The notes beneath the pieces are model-generated. The model was not told the DNA's origin and searched no databases. It saw only the letters and a list, made by a program, of their open reading frames with translations. A DNA stretch of 64,000 nucleotides from Bin87 sp965115825 (GTDB lineage Bacteria > Chloroflexota > Dehalococcoidia > Lucifugimonadales > UBA3495). The stretch spans positions 2,046,001-2,110,000 of the forward strand of contig OZ220464.1 of the NCBI GenBank assembly GCA_965115825.1, written 5' to 3'. Of this stretch, positions 42,247 to 51,470 are shown in pieces (position 1 is the stretch's first letter; every line of letters starts with the position of its first letter). The position numbers and the translations under genes were made by a program.

Positions 42247-42366
42247 TGTCTGTGGCGCGCGCTGTCTGTGGCGCGCGCTGTCTGTGGCGCGCGCTGTCTG
42301 TGGCGCGCGCTGTCTGTGGCGCGCGCTGTCTGTGGCGCGCGCTGTCTGTGGCGCGCGCTGTCTGTC
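42247..42366. repeat. 16-bp tandem repeat, 7 full copies plus a half
   Basis: Unit TGTCTGTGGCGCGCGC, starting at 42247 and repeating exactly every 16 bp to 42358, then TGTCTGTC to 42366. Copies are identical. The (GC)4 run in each unit could favour Z-DNA. It lies in the 728-bp intergenic gap 42023-42750 and is followed by an AT-rich TACATTATAACAT stretch. It is not a CRISPR: no spacers. Confidence 0.95.
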
Positions 42367-42536
42367 TACATTATAACATATTCCGCAATGCCGGTGTACT
42401 GCCGCAACCGCCCGCTTCCGCCCAATTTTCGCGGAGTTTGGAATGGCAGGGCGCAATGGGGGTTGGATGGACGGTTGGGGTCAGAGGCAATCACGGAGCG
42501 AAACGGATTGTTTCGTCGCGGCCCGTCTTCCTGGCT

Positions 42537-42658
42537 GAGGCGCTTGCAAAACGACTGGGAATCATCGGGCAAGGTGGGTCAAGCCGATGGTTGCTATACA
42601 TCAGAACACCGGGCGTCGTATGCCATTGAGGCGAAAGGGAGCGTTTTGCAAGGGTCTC
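42537..42658. repeat. MITE-like inverted-repeat element, copy 2 (122 bp)
   Basis: Left end GAGGCGCTTGCAAAACG (42537-42553) is identical to copy 1 at 38272; the right end CGTTTTGCAAGGGTCTC (42642-42658) is its inverted form with some changes. The interior shares AATCATCGGGCAAGGTGGGT with copy 1 but is otherwise diverged. Confidence 0.72.
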
Positions 42659-42750
42659 GTATGGGCGGGGTGATTGTGCCCGTTCTATAAAGGGGCTAGA
42701 ATGGGCGGCTGAAATCATCTGGGAGACTGGTTTCGTCCGGGAGGTTGATA

Positions 42751-43947
42751 TTGAGCAGGGGAGCTTTGGCCGGTGTCAAGGTGATTGACTTGACGCACCA
42801 TATCGCCGGCCCATACGCGACTAAACTGTTGGCCGATTTTGGGGCTGACGTGCTGAAAATAGAACGTCCCGGCGGGGACCCGGCACGTCGCATGCCGCCT
42901 TTCCATAAGGATGATCCGCATCAGGAAAAGAGCCTGCCGTTTCTGTATCTTAACACCAACAAGCGCAGCTTGACGCTGAACCTGAAATCGGAGCAGGGGC
43001 GGGCAATTCTGCTGGAATTGCTGGCGGACGCGGATGCGCTGGTGGAGAACTTTGCGCCCCGAGTGATGCCGTCGCTAGGGCTGGATTACGATACGCTGCG
43101 GGCGCGCAACCCGCGGCTGGTGGCGGCGTCGGCGTCGAATTTCGGGCAGACGGGGCCGTGGCGGGACTATCGGGCTACGGAGATTGTGGAGTACGCGCTG
43201 GGCGGGATGATGTACATTTTCGGAGCTTACGACCGGGAACCATTGAAGCACGCTTTGCATCAGGCGCAGTTCAAGGCGGGCACCAACCTGGCGTCGGCGA
43301 CGCTGATGGCGCTGTATCACCAGCGCTTGACGGGAGAAGGGCAGCGGGTGGACGTTTCCATACAGGAGAGTATCGCCTCGGCGTTGCGGGACGTTACCAA
43401 CAACTATACATATACGGGCGCAGTGCGGCGACGGCAGCCGAATCACACGGGGGATTTGACGCGATTGCGGGCGGTATCGGATGGGTACGTGCTGCCGAAC
43501 CCAGGGCTGGGGGCGTCGCTGGACTGGCAGGTTCTGGTGGACTTTCTGGGGGCGCCGGAGCTGGATGATCCGCGCTTTGACAACGCTTCGGCGCGCTTGG
43601 AGAACGCGGAGGCGCTGGGGGAGATTCTGGACCGGATATTCGCCGCCAAGCAAAAGCGGGAGATTTTCTACGCGGCGCACGAAAAGCGGTTCATCTACGG
43701 GGTGATTGACTCGCCGGAGGAAACGGTGGAGAACCCCCAGATACGGGCGCGGGGGTACTACGTGCCGGTGGAGCATCCGGAGCTGGGCGAAATCGATTTT
43801 CCGGGGGCGCCGTTTCTGATGAGCGGGTCGCCGTGGCGCGTTGAAGCGCCGGCGCCGGCGCTGGGGGAGCACAATGGCGAGGCGCTGGGTCGGCTGGGTT
43901 ACGATGCGACACAGCAGGCATATCTGGCCGCAGCGGAGGTTATTTGA
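42751..43947 (+). CDS. CaiB/BaiF (class III) CoA-transferase
   Basis: 398 aa. TTG at 42751 has GGGAGG 6 nt upstream; a TTG at 42745 is too close to it. Family segments: LAGVKVIDLTHHIAGPYATK, LLADFGADVLKIERPGGDP (with the catalytic Asp region later, near FGQTGPWRDY), FLYLNTNKRSLTLNLKSEQG and GEGQRVDVSIQES. It transfers CoA between acyl groups in a pathway with the next gene, 1 nt after its stop. Acyl specificity is unknown. Confidence 0.9.
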   Translation: MSRGALAGVKVIDLTHHIAGPYATKLLADFGADVLKIERPGGDPARRMPPFHKDDPHQEKSLPFLYLNTNKRSLTLNLKSEQGRAILLELLADADALVENFAPRVMPSLGLDYDTLRARNPRLVAASASNFGQTGPWRDYRATEIVEYALGGMMYIFGAYDREPLKHALHQAQFKAGTNLASATLMALYHQRLTGEGQRVDVSIQESIASALRDVTNNYTYTGAVRRRQPNHTGDLTRLRAVSDGYVLPNPGLGASLDWQVLVDFLGAPELDDPRFDNASARLENAEALGEILDRIFAAKQKREIFYAAHEKRFIYGVIDSPEETVENPQIRARGYYVPVEHPELGEIDFPGAPFLMSGSPWRVEAPAPALGEHNGEALGRLGYDATQQAYLAAAEVI

Positions 43948-43948
43948 C

Positions 43949-45322
43949 ATGGCGGGGCCGTTGCACGGAATCAGGATCGTTGAGATGGGGCAGCTAATCG
44001 CCATACCGTCGGCGATGAAGTGGCTGGGGGATATGGGCGCGGAGGTGATACGGCTGGAGTCGGTGCAGCGGCTGGAAAGCTATCGCACTGATTCTCTGTA
44101 TCGCAATGAGGTGGATGGCGAGTTCTGGAATCGGGGGGCGAATTTTTACGAACAGAATCGCAACAAGCTGGGGCTGACGCTGGACTTGAGCCGGGAGGAA
44201 GGGAGGGCAGCGTTGCGGGAGCTGATTGCCATCGCCGACGTGTTCGCGGAGAACTTTACGCCCCGAGTGATACGGAATTTCGGGTTGGAGTACGAGGCGT
44301 TGCGCAAGATACGCCCGGACATCATCATGGTGTCGTCGACCGGGTATGGGTTTGAGGGGCCGTGGTCGAACTTTGGCGCGACCGGACCGGCGACGGAGGG
44401 AGCAGCCGGGCTGGCGTATATGACAGGCTACAGGGGTGGCGACCCGGTGATGTCGGAGATTCCCTATACAGACTATACGGCGGGGGAGCATACGGTGGCC
44501 GCGGTGATGATGGCGCTGATGCACCGGCTAAACACGGGGCAAGGGCAGTTTATAGACGTGTCGCAGACGCAGACGTGCAGCGCGACGATTCCGGAGGCGC
44601 TGCTGGACTGGACGGTGAACGGGCGAGTGATGGAACGCATGGGGAACGAAGACCCGGCGATGTCGCCGCACGGGTGCTACCCGTGCGCGGGGGATGACCG
44701 CTGGATAGCCATAGCCGTTGACAGTGATGAGGCGTGGCTGGCGTTATGCCGGGTGATGGGCCGGCCGGATTGGGCGGTGGACGCGCGGTATGGAGACGCG
44801 CTGAACCGCATCAAGCATCGGGCGGAGCTGGATAAGATGCTGGCGTTTGAGACGCAGGGACACGACAATCACGAACTGATGGCGCGCCTACAGGCGGAGG
44901 GCGTGGCTGCCGGGGCGGTGTTGGACAGCGAGAATCTGCTATTCAACGAGCATTTGAAAGCGCGAGGGTTCTATGAAGTGATAGAGCATCATGCCCACAC
45001 GGGGATGCCGCCGTTGCCATACGCCAGCCGGCCGTGGCGGCTGCTGGGAACACCGGCGGTTGCGCCAAAGCCGGCGCCGCTAATGGGCCAGCACAATCGG
45101 GCGGTTCTGGCGGGTTTGCTGGGCAAGACGGACGCGGAGATTGCGGCGCTTGAGGAGACCAACGTAATCGGGTACGCGCCGCTGACGCCGCGAGGGGTGC
45201 GCCGTCCGTCGCCGGATGAACAAGTGCGGCAAGGTCGGATGCAGCGATATGATGCGGATTACGCCGAGCGGCTGAAGGAGTGGTTTGGGATTGCAGAGAG
45301 CAGGCCAGGGGAGAATCTATAA
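43949..45322 (+). CDS. CaiB/BaiF (class III) CoA-transferase, second copy
   Basis: 457 aa from ATG 43949, just after the previous stop (TGACATG). Same family as its neighbour: LHGIRIVEMGQLIAIPSAMK, LGDMGAEVIRLESVQ, NKLGLTLDLSREEGRAALRE and GQGQFIDVSQTQT, with an extra C-terminal segment of about 50 residues. Adjacent CaiB pairs may form heterodimers; that is an inference. The C-terminal extension rich in Arg/Pro is unusual. Confidence 0.9.
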   Translation: MAGPLHGIRIVEMGQLIAIPSAMKWLGDMGAEVIRLESVQRLESYRTDSLYRNEVDGEFWNRGANFYEQNRNKLGLTLDLSREEGRAALRELIAIADVFAENFTPRVIRNFGLEYEALRKIRPDIIMVSSTGYGFEGPWSNFGATGPATEGAAGLAYMTGYRGGDPVMSEIPYTDYTAGEHTVAAVMMALMHRLNTGQGQFIDVSQTQTCSATIPEALLDWTVNGRVMERMGNEDPAMSPHGCYPCAGDDRWIAIAVDSDEAWLALCRVMGRPDWAVDARYGDALNRIKHRAELDKMLAFETQGHDNHELMARLQAEGVAAGAVLDSENLLFNEHLKARGFYEVIEHHAHTGMPPLPYASRPWRLLGTPAVAPKPAPLMGQHNRAVLAGLLGKTDAEIAALEETNVIGYAPLTPRGVRRPSPDEQVRQGRMQRYDADYAERLKEWFGIAESRPGENL

Positions 45323-45747
45323 TCTCGCAGATGCCCGAATCCGCAACAGCCACTCTGTTGCTTATGGTGATTGCGGATCGGGGGTTAGACTTGGCTGCCG
45401 CGCTGTATCCTGTTGAGCCGGGCCGGGCGGCGGAAATCGTGAAGGAGACCTCTGGGTGGTAGGCGGGCACCACGCTGAAATGAGGCGGGAAGCCGCATGA
45501 CAGCGTGGCGAAGGAGCGCGAAGCAGCTTCGCCGATGGCCGGCTATAAATCCGTTACCGACTTGGGGCCGGCCGATGGACGCTGTGACTGTCTTGGGATG
45601 AAGCAGATGGCTGGCGCCGGCATTTGATCAACGCGCGATGCGGTGAATGATATTGCAGCCCCGGACGGCAGGGTTGCGGGGCGTTGTTAGAATGGAGTAG
45701 GCGCCTAGGAACGTCGGCGCCTGGCTCACGAGGGGGATTTTCGGCGG
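45323..45747. other. Intergenic region, no supported gene
   Basis: 425 bp between a CoA-transferase and leuD. A 43-codon reading frame from ATG 45331 lacks a ribosome-binding site and a recognisable fold. The only structure I see is the hairpin at 45699-45722. Confidence 0.5.
45699..45722 (-). terminator. Hairpin downstream of leuD
   Basis: AGGCGCC (45699-45705) and GGCGCCT (45716-45722) with a 10-nt loop, 26 nt past the leuD stop on the minus strand. No clear U-tract. Confidence 0.5.
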
Positions 45748-46338
45748 TCATGCCTGCCGGGCTTCGTAGGCGTCGATGGCATCTTCGCGCTGGAGGGTGA
45801 GGCCGATGTCGTCGAGGCCGTTGAGCAGGCAGTAGCGGCGGAATTCGTCCACCTGGAAGTTCACTACGATTTCTTCGTCGGCGTCGCGCACCTGTTTGGT
45901 CTCCAGGTCAACGGTGAGTCGGAAGCCGGGGTTGGACTTGGACTTGTCCATGATGCGGCGAACGTCGGCTTCGGGCAGGGTGAGCGGGAGCAGACCGTTT
46001 TTGAAGCAGTTGTTGAAGAAGATGTCGGCGAAGCTGGGGGCGATTACGCAGCGGATGCCGTAGTCATCCAAGGCCCAGGGGGCGTGTTCACGGGAGGAGC
46101 CGCAGCCGAAGTTGGGGCCGGAGACCAGGATTCTGGCATTGCGGTAGGCGTCCTGGTTGAGCATGAAGTCGGGGTTTTCGGAGCCGTCTTCGTTGTAGCG
46201 GTAGCGGTCGAAGAGGTTCTTGCCGAAGCCGGTACGCTCTATGCTTTTGAGATACACGGCGGGGATGATCATGTCGGTGTCGACGTTGACGGCGTCGAGG
46301 GGGGCTACGACGCCTTCCAGTTGTACGAAGGGATCCAT
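45748..46338 (-). CDS. leuD: 3-isopropylmalate dehydratase small subunit
   Basis: 196-aa swivelling domain of isopropylmalate isomerase. VNVDTDMIIPAVYLKSIERTGFG near the start and GPNFGCGSSREHAPWAL at ~70-86 are signature segments. It pairs with the LeuC chain encoded 17 nt upstream to interconvert 2- and 3-isopropylmalate in leucine synthesis. leuA and leuB are not in the window, so related substrates (for example citraconate) cannot be excluded. Confidence 0.93.
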   Translation of the reverse strand: MDPFVQLEGVVAPLDAVNVDTDMIIPAVYLKSIERTGFGKNLFDRYRYNEDGSENPDFMLNQDAYRNARILVSGPNFGCGSSREHAPWALDDYGIRCVIAPSFADIFFNNCFKNGLLPLTLPEADVRRIMDKSKSNPGFRLTVDLETKQVRDADEEIVVNFQVDEFRRYCLLNGLDDIGLTLQREDAIDAYEARQA

Positions 46339-46355
46339 GGCGTTTTACCTCGGGA

Positions 46356-47759
46356 TTAGAAGTTGCGGACGTCGGTGAAGTGGCCGGCGATGGCGGCGGC
46401 GGCGGCCATTTCGGGGCTGACCAGATGGGTGCGGCCGCCTTTGCCCTGACGTCCCTCGAAGTTGCGATTTGAGGTGGAGGCGCAGCGCTGGCCGGGGTCA
46501 AGGATGTCAGGGTTCATGCCGAGGCACATTGAGCAGCCGGCAATGCGCCAGTCGAAGCCGGCGTCTTTGAACACCCGGTCGAGGCCTTCGGCTTCGGCCT
46601 GAGCCTTGACGCGGGCGGAGCCAGGGACGACCATAGCGTACACGTCGGAGCTGACCTGACGGCCGCGGATGACGTTGGCGGCGGCGCGCAGGTCGTCGAT
46701 GCGGGCGTTGGTGCAGGCGCCGAGAAACACGCGATCGATCTTGATGTCGGCGATGCGCTGGTTAGGTTCCAGGCCCATATACTCCAGGGCGCGCTCGGCG
46801 GCTTCGCGTTCGGCGGTGGTCTCAAAGGAGGCCGGGTCGGGAACCCGGTCGGTAATTCGGGCGACCATATCGGGCTTGGTGCCCCAGGTTACGAATGGGG
46901 CCAGGTCGGCGGCGTTGATGACGACAGTGCGGTCGTAGGTTGCGCCGGGGTCGGTGGCAAGGCCACGCCATTCTGCGATTTTGGCTTCCAGCTCGGCGCC
47001 TTTAGGAGCGTAGGGACGGGTGCGGACGTAGTCAAAGGTGGTGTCGTCGGGGGCAATCATGCCGGCGCGGGCGCCGCCCTCGATGCTCATGTTGCAGACG
47101 GTCATGCGGCCATCCATGGAGAGGGCGCGAATGGCGTCGCCGGTGTATTCGATGACGTGTCCGGTGCCGCCGTTGACGCCCATGTGGCCGATGATGCCGA
47201 GGATGACGTCTTTGGCGGATACGCCGTTGGGCAGCTGGCCGTCAACGCGGACTTCCATAGTGTTGGGCTTGAACTGGCGGAGGGTTTGAGTGGCCAGCAC
47301 GTGCTCGACTTCGGAGGTACCGATGCCTACGGCGAAGCAGCCGAGGGCGCCGTGGGTTGAGGTGTGGCTGTCGCCGCAGACAACGGTTTTGCCGGGCAAG
47401 GTGTAGCCCAAATCGGGGCCGATGACGTGTACGATGCCCTGGTTTTCGCTGAAGCGGTCGTAGTAGAAGGGAAGGCCGAACTCGGCGGCGTTGCGGTCGA
47501 GGGCGTCCAGCTGGGCTTTGGAAATTTGGTCTTCGACCGGGCGGGTGAGTTCCCAAGTGGGGGTGTTGTGGTCGGCGGTGGCGACGGTGAGGTCGGGACG
47601 GCGCACCTTGCGGCCGGCCATGCGCAGGCCGTCAAAGGCCTGGGGCGAGGTTACTTCGTGGACCAGGTGGAGGTCGATATAGATGAGGGAGGGCTGCCCC
47701 GGTTCTTCGTGAACCACGTGGGCATCCCAAATTTTCTCGAACATGGTGCGGGCGGGCAA
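46356..47759 (-). CDS. leuC: 3-isopropylmalate dehydratase large subunit
   Basis: 467-aa aconitase-family subunit. Early segment MFEKIWDAHVVHEEPGQPSL, GDSHTSTHGALGCFAVGIGT at ~130-150 and the iron-sulfur cysteines in LGACTNARIDDL (~347) and GCSMCLGMNPD (~407-417) are all in place. GGAG lies upstream of the start. It forms a heterodimer with LeuD and carries the [4Fe-4S] cluster. The 120-bp gap upstream to the Fn3 gene shows no promoter I can defend. Confidence 0.95.
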   Translation of the reverse strand: MPARTMFEKIWDAHVVHEEPGQPSLIYIDLHLVHEVTSPQAFDGLRMAGRKVRRPDLTVATADHNTPTWELTRPVEDQISKAQLDALDRNAAEFGLPFYYDRFSENQGIVHVIGPDLGYTLPGKTVVCGDSHTSTHGALGCFAVGIGTSEVEHVLATQTLRQFKPNTMEVRVDGQLPNGVSAKDVILGIIGHMGVNGGTGHVIEYTGDAIRALSMDGRMTVCNMSIEGGARAGMIAPDDTTFDYVRTRPYAPKGAELEAKIAEWRGLATDPGATYDRTVVINAADLAPFVTWGTKPDMVARITDRVPDPASFETTAEREAAERALEYMGLEPNQRIADIKIDRVFLGACTNARIDDLRAAANVIRGRQVSSDVYAMVVPGSARVKAQAEAEGLDRVFKDAGFDWRIAGCSMCLGMNPDILDPGQRCASTSNRNFEGRQGKGGRTHLVSPEMAAAAAIAGHFTDVRNF

Positions 47760-47879
47760 TTTAGTTCCTCCTCAAACCGGGACGGCCGGGGCGGTTCACC
47801 CCAGTTCGCCCTCGGCAAATTGCAAAGCGGCGCAAGCATTATAGCACTGCCAGTCAGCGAACTTCCGGCTTCCAGTCCG

Positions 47880-50800
47880 CTACCAGATCATCAGGTTCCA
47901 GCAGTTGCCGCTGTTGCAGGTGAATCTACGGCTCTTGCCGCCCAGCGCCACGTCCACAACGGGGTCGTTCACCAATATCCAGTAGGGTTGGTCGGCAACC
48001 AGATCGGTGAGAGTGTTGAGTTCCGCGAACTCCGGACGCGGGTCGTAGAAGAGCCACGTCTTGCTCACGCCGTCGTAGTAGAAGACGGCCGCCAAGTTGT
48101 CGCCCAAGCTAGCCAGGGCTTGGCCCACGGGGACACCGGGGCCGAAGGGTCCATCGGTAAGGATTTCCAGGCTGCCGATGGCTATCGTTCCCGCAACCTC
48201 CAGCAGCACGCTGTACGTGCCGGGATCCAGACCGGGGATGATGACGCCGTTCACCGTAACGCTGCCGTCGCGATCGGTGCCGGGCGCGCCGGCTGGCTTC
48301 ACGTCCCTGCCTCCGATTTCGATTCGGCTAATGCGGGCGTGCACCGGCATTCTATCCGCCGACAGCGTGATACTGTCGCCATGTTTCCCTTTGCCGGGAT
48401 TCACGCTGATGATGGCCGCCGGTATCCGGTATGAACCCAGCTTCACCAGGCCAGCGTACTTGGCCTCAATATTGCTGGTGGACGGGATGGTCGCGGAATC
48501 GCTGACCCGATGCGCTATGGACCAGCGGCCGGAACCGTCGGGGTAGTGGCTGTACTCTCGTTCTCGTTCGCCGTCGGCTACTTTGATCGTGATGGCTTCA
48601 ATGACGCTGGCGCTGTCCGAGTTATCCATCGGCCAGTTCTCGCCTGAGATGGTTACGGTGTCGCGAGGCCCGGCCACTGCCGGCGTTACCTTGACGGTCG
48701 GCTCCGGTATAGTGATTTTGACGTTGCCCGTGAAGCCGGCGTTGTCGATGACTTTGATGGTGTGAACGCCGGGCGTCAGCGCCGGGTTGGAGGCGCCGGC
48801 GGAGGCTGGCCACAGGGCTACGGCGACGACGAATCGTCCAGCGTCGGACACGGCTACCTCTCCGTCGTGGTTCACCATATTCCGGCGCACGTGTAGAGGC
48901 GCGCCGTCGATAGTGATGTTCTCGGCCATGATGGCGTTGCCGGTATTGCTGCCGAAGCCGTGGCCGGTGATGATAAGCGTCTCGTTGGGCCTGACTTCTT
49001 TCTTGCTGACGTTCAGCTCCAGGGGCAGGATGGTTACTTTGCTGTCCGCGGATTGGCTCCCGAACACCGCATCCACCCGCACAGTGCCGCCCAAGGGCTT
49101 GCCGCCGAGCATCGGGGGCAGGTCGAAGGTGGGCAAGCCGGAGCAGCTTTGCCTGATGCCGGCGGGGGGCACGGCCTTGCCGGCCAGTTTCAACTCTGTG
49201 AGGCACGCCCCGGCAGTGGGGATGTCCTGGGCGAGGATGGCGACGGGCTCGCCGGCCCGAGCCGCAGCGGGCAGTACGCTGATGGACGGCGTCAGCTCGA
49301 AGTCCTCAATATCGTCGCGCGAACGCCGTCCATCGCCATCCATCACGCAAATGAGGTTGTCATTGCCCGGCTTGAACGCCGGCACGGTAACCTCAAAGGT
49401 AATGGCTACCTTGTTATCGCTGCCGACGATGGCGCTGCCTACTCGTTTGCCGGCGCGGATAATGCCCACATCACACAAGCGCTTCTTAAAGACGTCATCG
49501 CTGGCCGCCTGATTCCGGTCGGCTATGGTGTAGGTCATCCCGTCGGTGTCCAGGGCGTAGTTGAAGCAGGAATCCTGGCCGCCGCCTATGGCGTCTTTCA
49601 TGCCGTCGCAGTTCAGGGTGTTCCACCACTTGGCTACGGCGAACTCAGCGGCCTTGCGCTGGTTGACGTAAGCGTCGGCGGTGACGCCGTCGTTGAAGCC
49701 GTAGCCGGTGACGGTCAGCTGGTCGCCGCGCCCGCCGTCCACTTCGGACAGCGAGATTTTGGCGGCCGTGCGCACGGATACGCCCAAAGCGTTGCCGATA
49801 GTACGCCCGGCGGCGCTGCGTTCAGTGCCGCCGGGATAACTGAGCCGGTTTATCCAGCCGGGGAGAGGATCGTTAAAGCCCAGCACATCAAAGGCGACGG
49901 AGTGCATCCCCGCTTCGGAGGGGTTCTTGATGCCTGAGCTGCTCATGATGACCATGGTCAGGTTCTGGCCAATGATGGGCGGGTTATGGCCGGCGCAGGC
50001 GTCTGAGTTTCCGAGGCACATATCGGGAATTTGAACCCGGATGCTGATGTCGTCCTTGTCGTCGTCAAAGTAATCGTCGGTTTCAATCACCGGCAGCAAT
50101 GTGGCGTACACCGGGGCGCCGTTGCCGGTGGCGACGGTGGTGGGGTCGTTGGCGACGAAATAGATCGAACTAGCCGGGATGGAATCGGGAACCTGGAAGT
50201 CGTCTTCCAGAAAGAGCACGACGCTGGCTCCCCCCGGCAGGGAAGTCTTCAGGTCTTTTATTTTCACCGTGAACTGGGGGGCTCCACTGGGCCAGGCGCT
50301 GTCCGAGCTAATCATGCCACGGAATCCTATCTCATCGGTTTTCGGTTCTGCATCGGCGTCGATACGGATTTCTACCACTGCCGCTTCGCCGGTACCGACA
50401 GCATTGTTAGCTGCCACTTTAAATCTAATCCAGCGATTATGGTCGGCGGGGGCGCCGGACAGACGAACTTCTACGCGGGCGCGCTTCCGTTGGTCGTATG
50501 AACGGCTTTTGATCTTGGTCGGGTTGGAGCTGATGGCGTTTCCGGTACCGCCTCTGAACGTCTCGAACTTGTAGCTGGTAACCGGGCTACCGCCATCATC
50601 CGCCGGCGGGTCCCAGGAAACTGGGATATACACGCGGGCCTTGTTGCTATTGGGACGGTCCGCTGCTTTCAGGTAATCGGTTTGAACGGCTTTTAGATTC
50701 CGAACCTTGCCGGGCAGGCTGGCCGTCGGCGTCGCCGCCGCTGAAGAAAGGCTCCAGGGCCCGGTATCATCGCCGCGCGTGACGCGAACCCGGGCGTGGT

Positions 50801-51206
50801 AGGCGGAGCCGTTCTCCAAACCGGTAATCAGGGCGGCCCCGGAAAGGTTGCGGGTGTTCACCGTGACCTTTCCGTTAAAGTCCATCCAGTCGCTATCGGC
50901 AGCGTCGGTTTTCTTGTACTGTACGTTGAAACCGGTGTAATCGGGACTGCCTAATACGGCGTCAGTGGCAGGAGCCGGAATGTTCACCACTATCGCCATG
51001 TTGCGCGCCGTCAAAGTTGGAGCCGCCGGCGCAGTAGTGGGGCGCGTTATGAACCCCGCGTTCCCTTCACCCTGAGCGTGGGCCGTGTCGGCGCCGGGCA
51101 AAGCCAGGGCGCCGAAAATGACCAGGGCACCGATGAAGGCCAAGGCGGCCGCCACGGGCGCTGATCGTATCATTCTGCTCACATTGGGGCTGTTTCTAAT
51201 TGTCAT
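47880..51206 (-). CDS. Large secreted Fn3/IPT-type surface protein, paralog
   Basis: 1108 aa, close paralog of the protein at 38555-42022. Signal peptide with core AAALAFIGALVIFGALALPG and an Ala-His-Ala-Gln cleavage region near residue 44. Fn3-like domains near 55-240, then beta-rich and IPT/TIG-like domains (ITGHGFGSNTGNAIM, TPAVAGPRDTVTISGENWP). The final part (FYYDGVSKTWLFYDPRPEFA, then LGGKSRRF and the end NCWNLMIW) mirrors the paralog. AAGGAAG precedes the start. Likely exported and surface-located. Confidence 0.85.
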   Translation of the reverse strand: MTIRNSPNVSRMIRSAPVAAALAFIGALVIFGALALPGADTAHAQGEGNAGFITRPTTAPAAPTLTARNMAIVVNIPAPATDAVLGSPDYTGFNVQYKKTDAADSDWMDFNGKVTVNTRNLSGAALITGLENGSAYHARVRVTRGDDTGPWSLSSAAATPTASLPGKVRNLKAVQTDYLKAADRPNSNKARVYIPVSWDPPADDGGSPVTSYKFETFRGGTGNAISSNPTKIKSRSYDQRKRARVEVRLSGAPADHNRWIRFKVAANNAVGTGEAAVVEIRIDADAEPKTDEIGFRGMISSDSAWPSGAPQFTVKIKDLKTSLPGGASVVLFLEDDFQVPDSIPASSIYFVANDPTTVATGNGAPVYATLLPVIETDDYFDDDKDDISIRVQIPDMCLGNSDACAGHNPPIIGQNLTMVIMSSSGIKNPSEAGMHSVAFDVLGFNDPLPGWINRLSYPGGTERSAAGRTIGNALGVSVRTAAKISLSEVDGGRGDQLTVTGYGFNDGVTADAYVNQRKAAEFAVAKWWNTLNCDGMKDAIGGGQDSCFNYALDTDGMTYTIADRNQAASDDVFKKRLCDVGIIRAGKRVGSAIVGSDNKVAITFEVTVPAFKPGNDNLICVMDGDGRRSRDDIEDFELTPSISVLPAAARAGEPVAILAQDIPTAGACLTELKLAGKAVPPAGIRQSCSGLPTFDLPPMLGGKPLGGTVRVDAVFGSQSADSKVTILPLELNVSKKEVRPNETLIITGHGFGSNTGNAIMAENITIDGAPLHVRRNMVNHDGEVAVSDAGRFVVAVALWPASAGASNPALTPGVHTIKVIDNAGFTGNVKITIPEPTVKVTPAVAGPRDTVTISGENWPMDNSDSASVIEAITIKVADGEREREYSHYPDGSGRWSIAHRVSDSATIPSTSNIEAKYAGLVKLGSYRIPAAIISVNPGKGKHGDSITLSADRMPVHARISRIEIGGRDVKPAGAPGTDRDGSVTVNGVIIPGLDPGTYSVLLEVAGTIAIGSLEILTDGPFGPGVPVGQALASLGDNLAAVFYYDGVSKTWLFYDPRPEFAELNTLTDLVADQPYWILVNDPVVDVALGGKSRRFTCNSGNCWNLMIW

Positions 51207-51260
51207 TGGTGTAGCTCTTCCTTATACTTGGTTAGCTTCCGGGGTCAGCCTTCGGGCCTG

Positions 51261-51358
51261 TTTCCGGAGTAGTAGGGAGTGGCAACTATACTCCTGCGAG
51301 TATTGCCGCTGCAATTTACGAAAAACGCCGAGTTCAGCTAAATTCTGAGAAATCGTGA
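51261..51358 (+). repeat. Duplicated ~100-bp intergenic block, copy 1
   Basis: Begins TTTCCGGAGTAGTAGGGAGT and ends GCTAAATTCTGAGAAATCGT. It matches 53494-53597 over its length with scattered substitutions and a 6-bp length difference. Copy 1 lies upstream of the Fn3 gene at 51471; copy 2 lies upstream of the aminopeptidase gene. Confidence 0.85.
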
Positions 51359-51386
51359 TTCCGGGAATACCAGTTCGCCGGCGGTA

Positions 51387-51415
51387 TTGACGTTGTTGCC
51401 CGGAAGTCTTATAAG
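51387..51415 (+). promoter_or_regulatory. Sigma-70-like promoter of the Fn3-repeat gene
   Basis: TTGACG (51387-51392), exactly 17 nt, TATAAG (51410-51415). Expected start near 51422, 49 nt before the ATG, which has AGGAG at a normal distance. Confidence 0.75.
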
Positions 51416-51470
51416 GTAGCCTGGCGCTGCCGGCAGGTAGTAGCCGGTAAATGGCGCTCAGGAGAAAACA

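Noticed and set aside
42247..42366. CRISPR array
   Set aside because: Units are contiguous with no spacers; it is a simple tandem repeat.
45331..45462. 43-codon gene after the second CaiB gene
   Set aside because: No ribosome-binding site, and no recognisable pattern.
51221..51226. -10 box (TATAAG on the minus strand) for the 1108-aa Fn3 gene
   Set aside because: Too close to the start codon and overlapping the ribosome-binding site.
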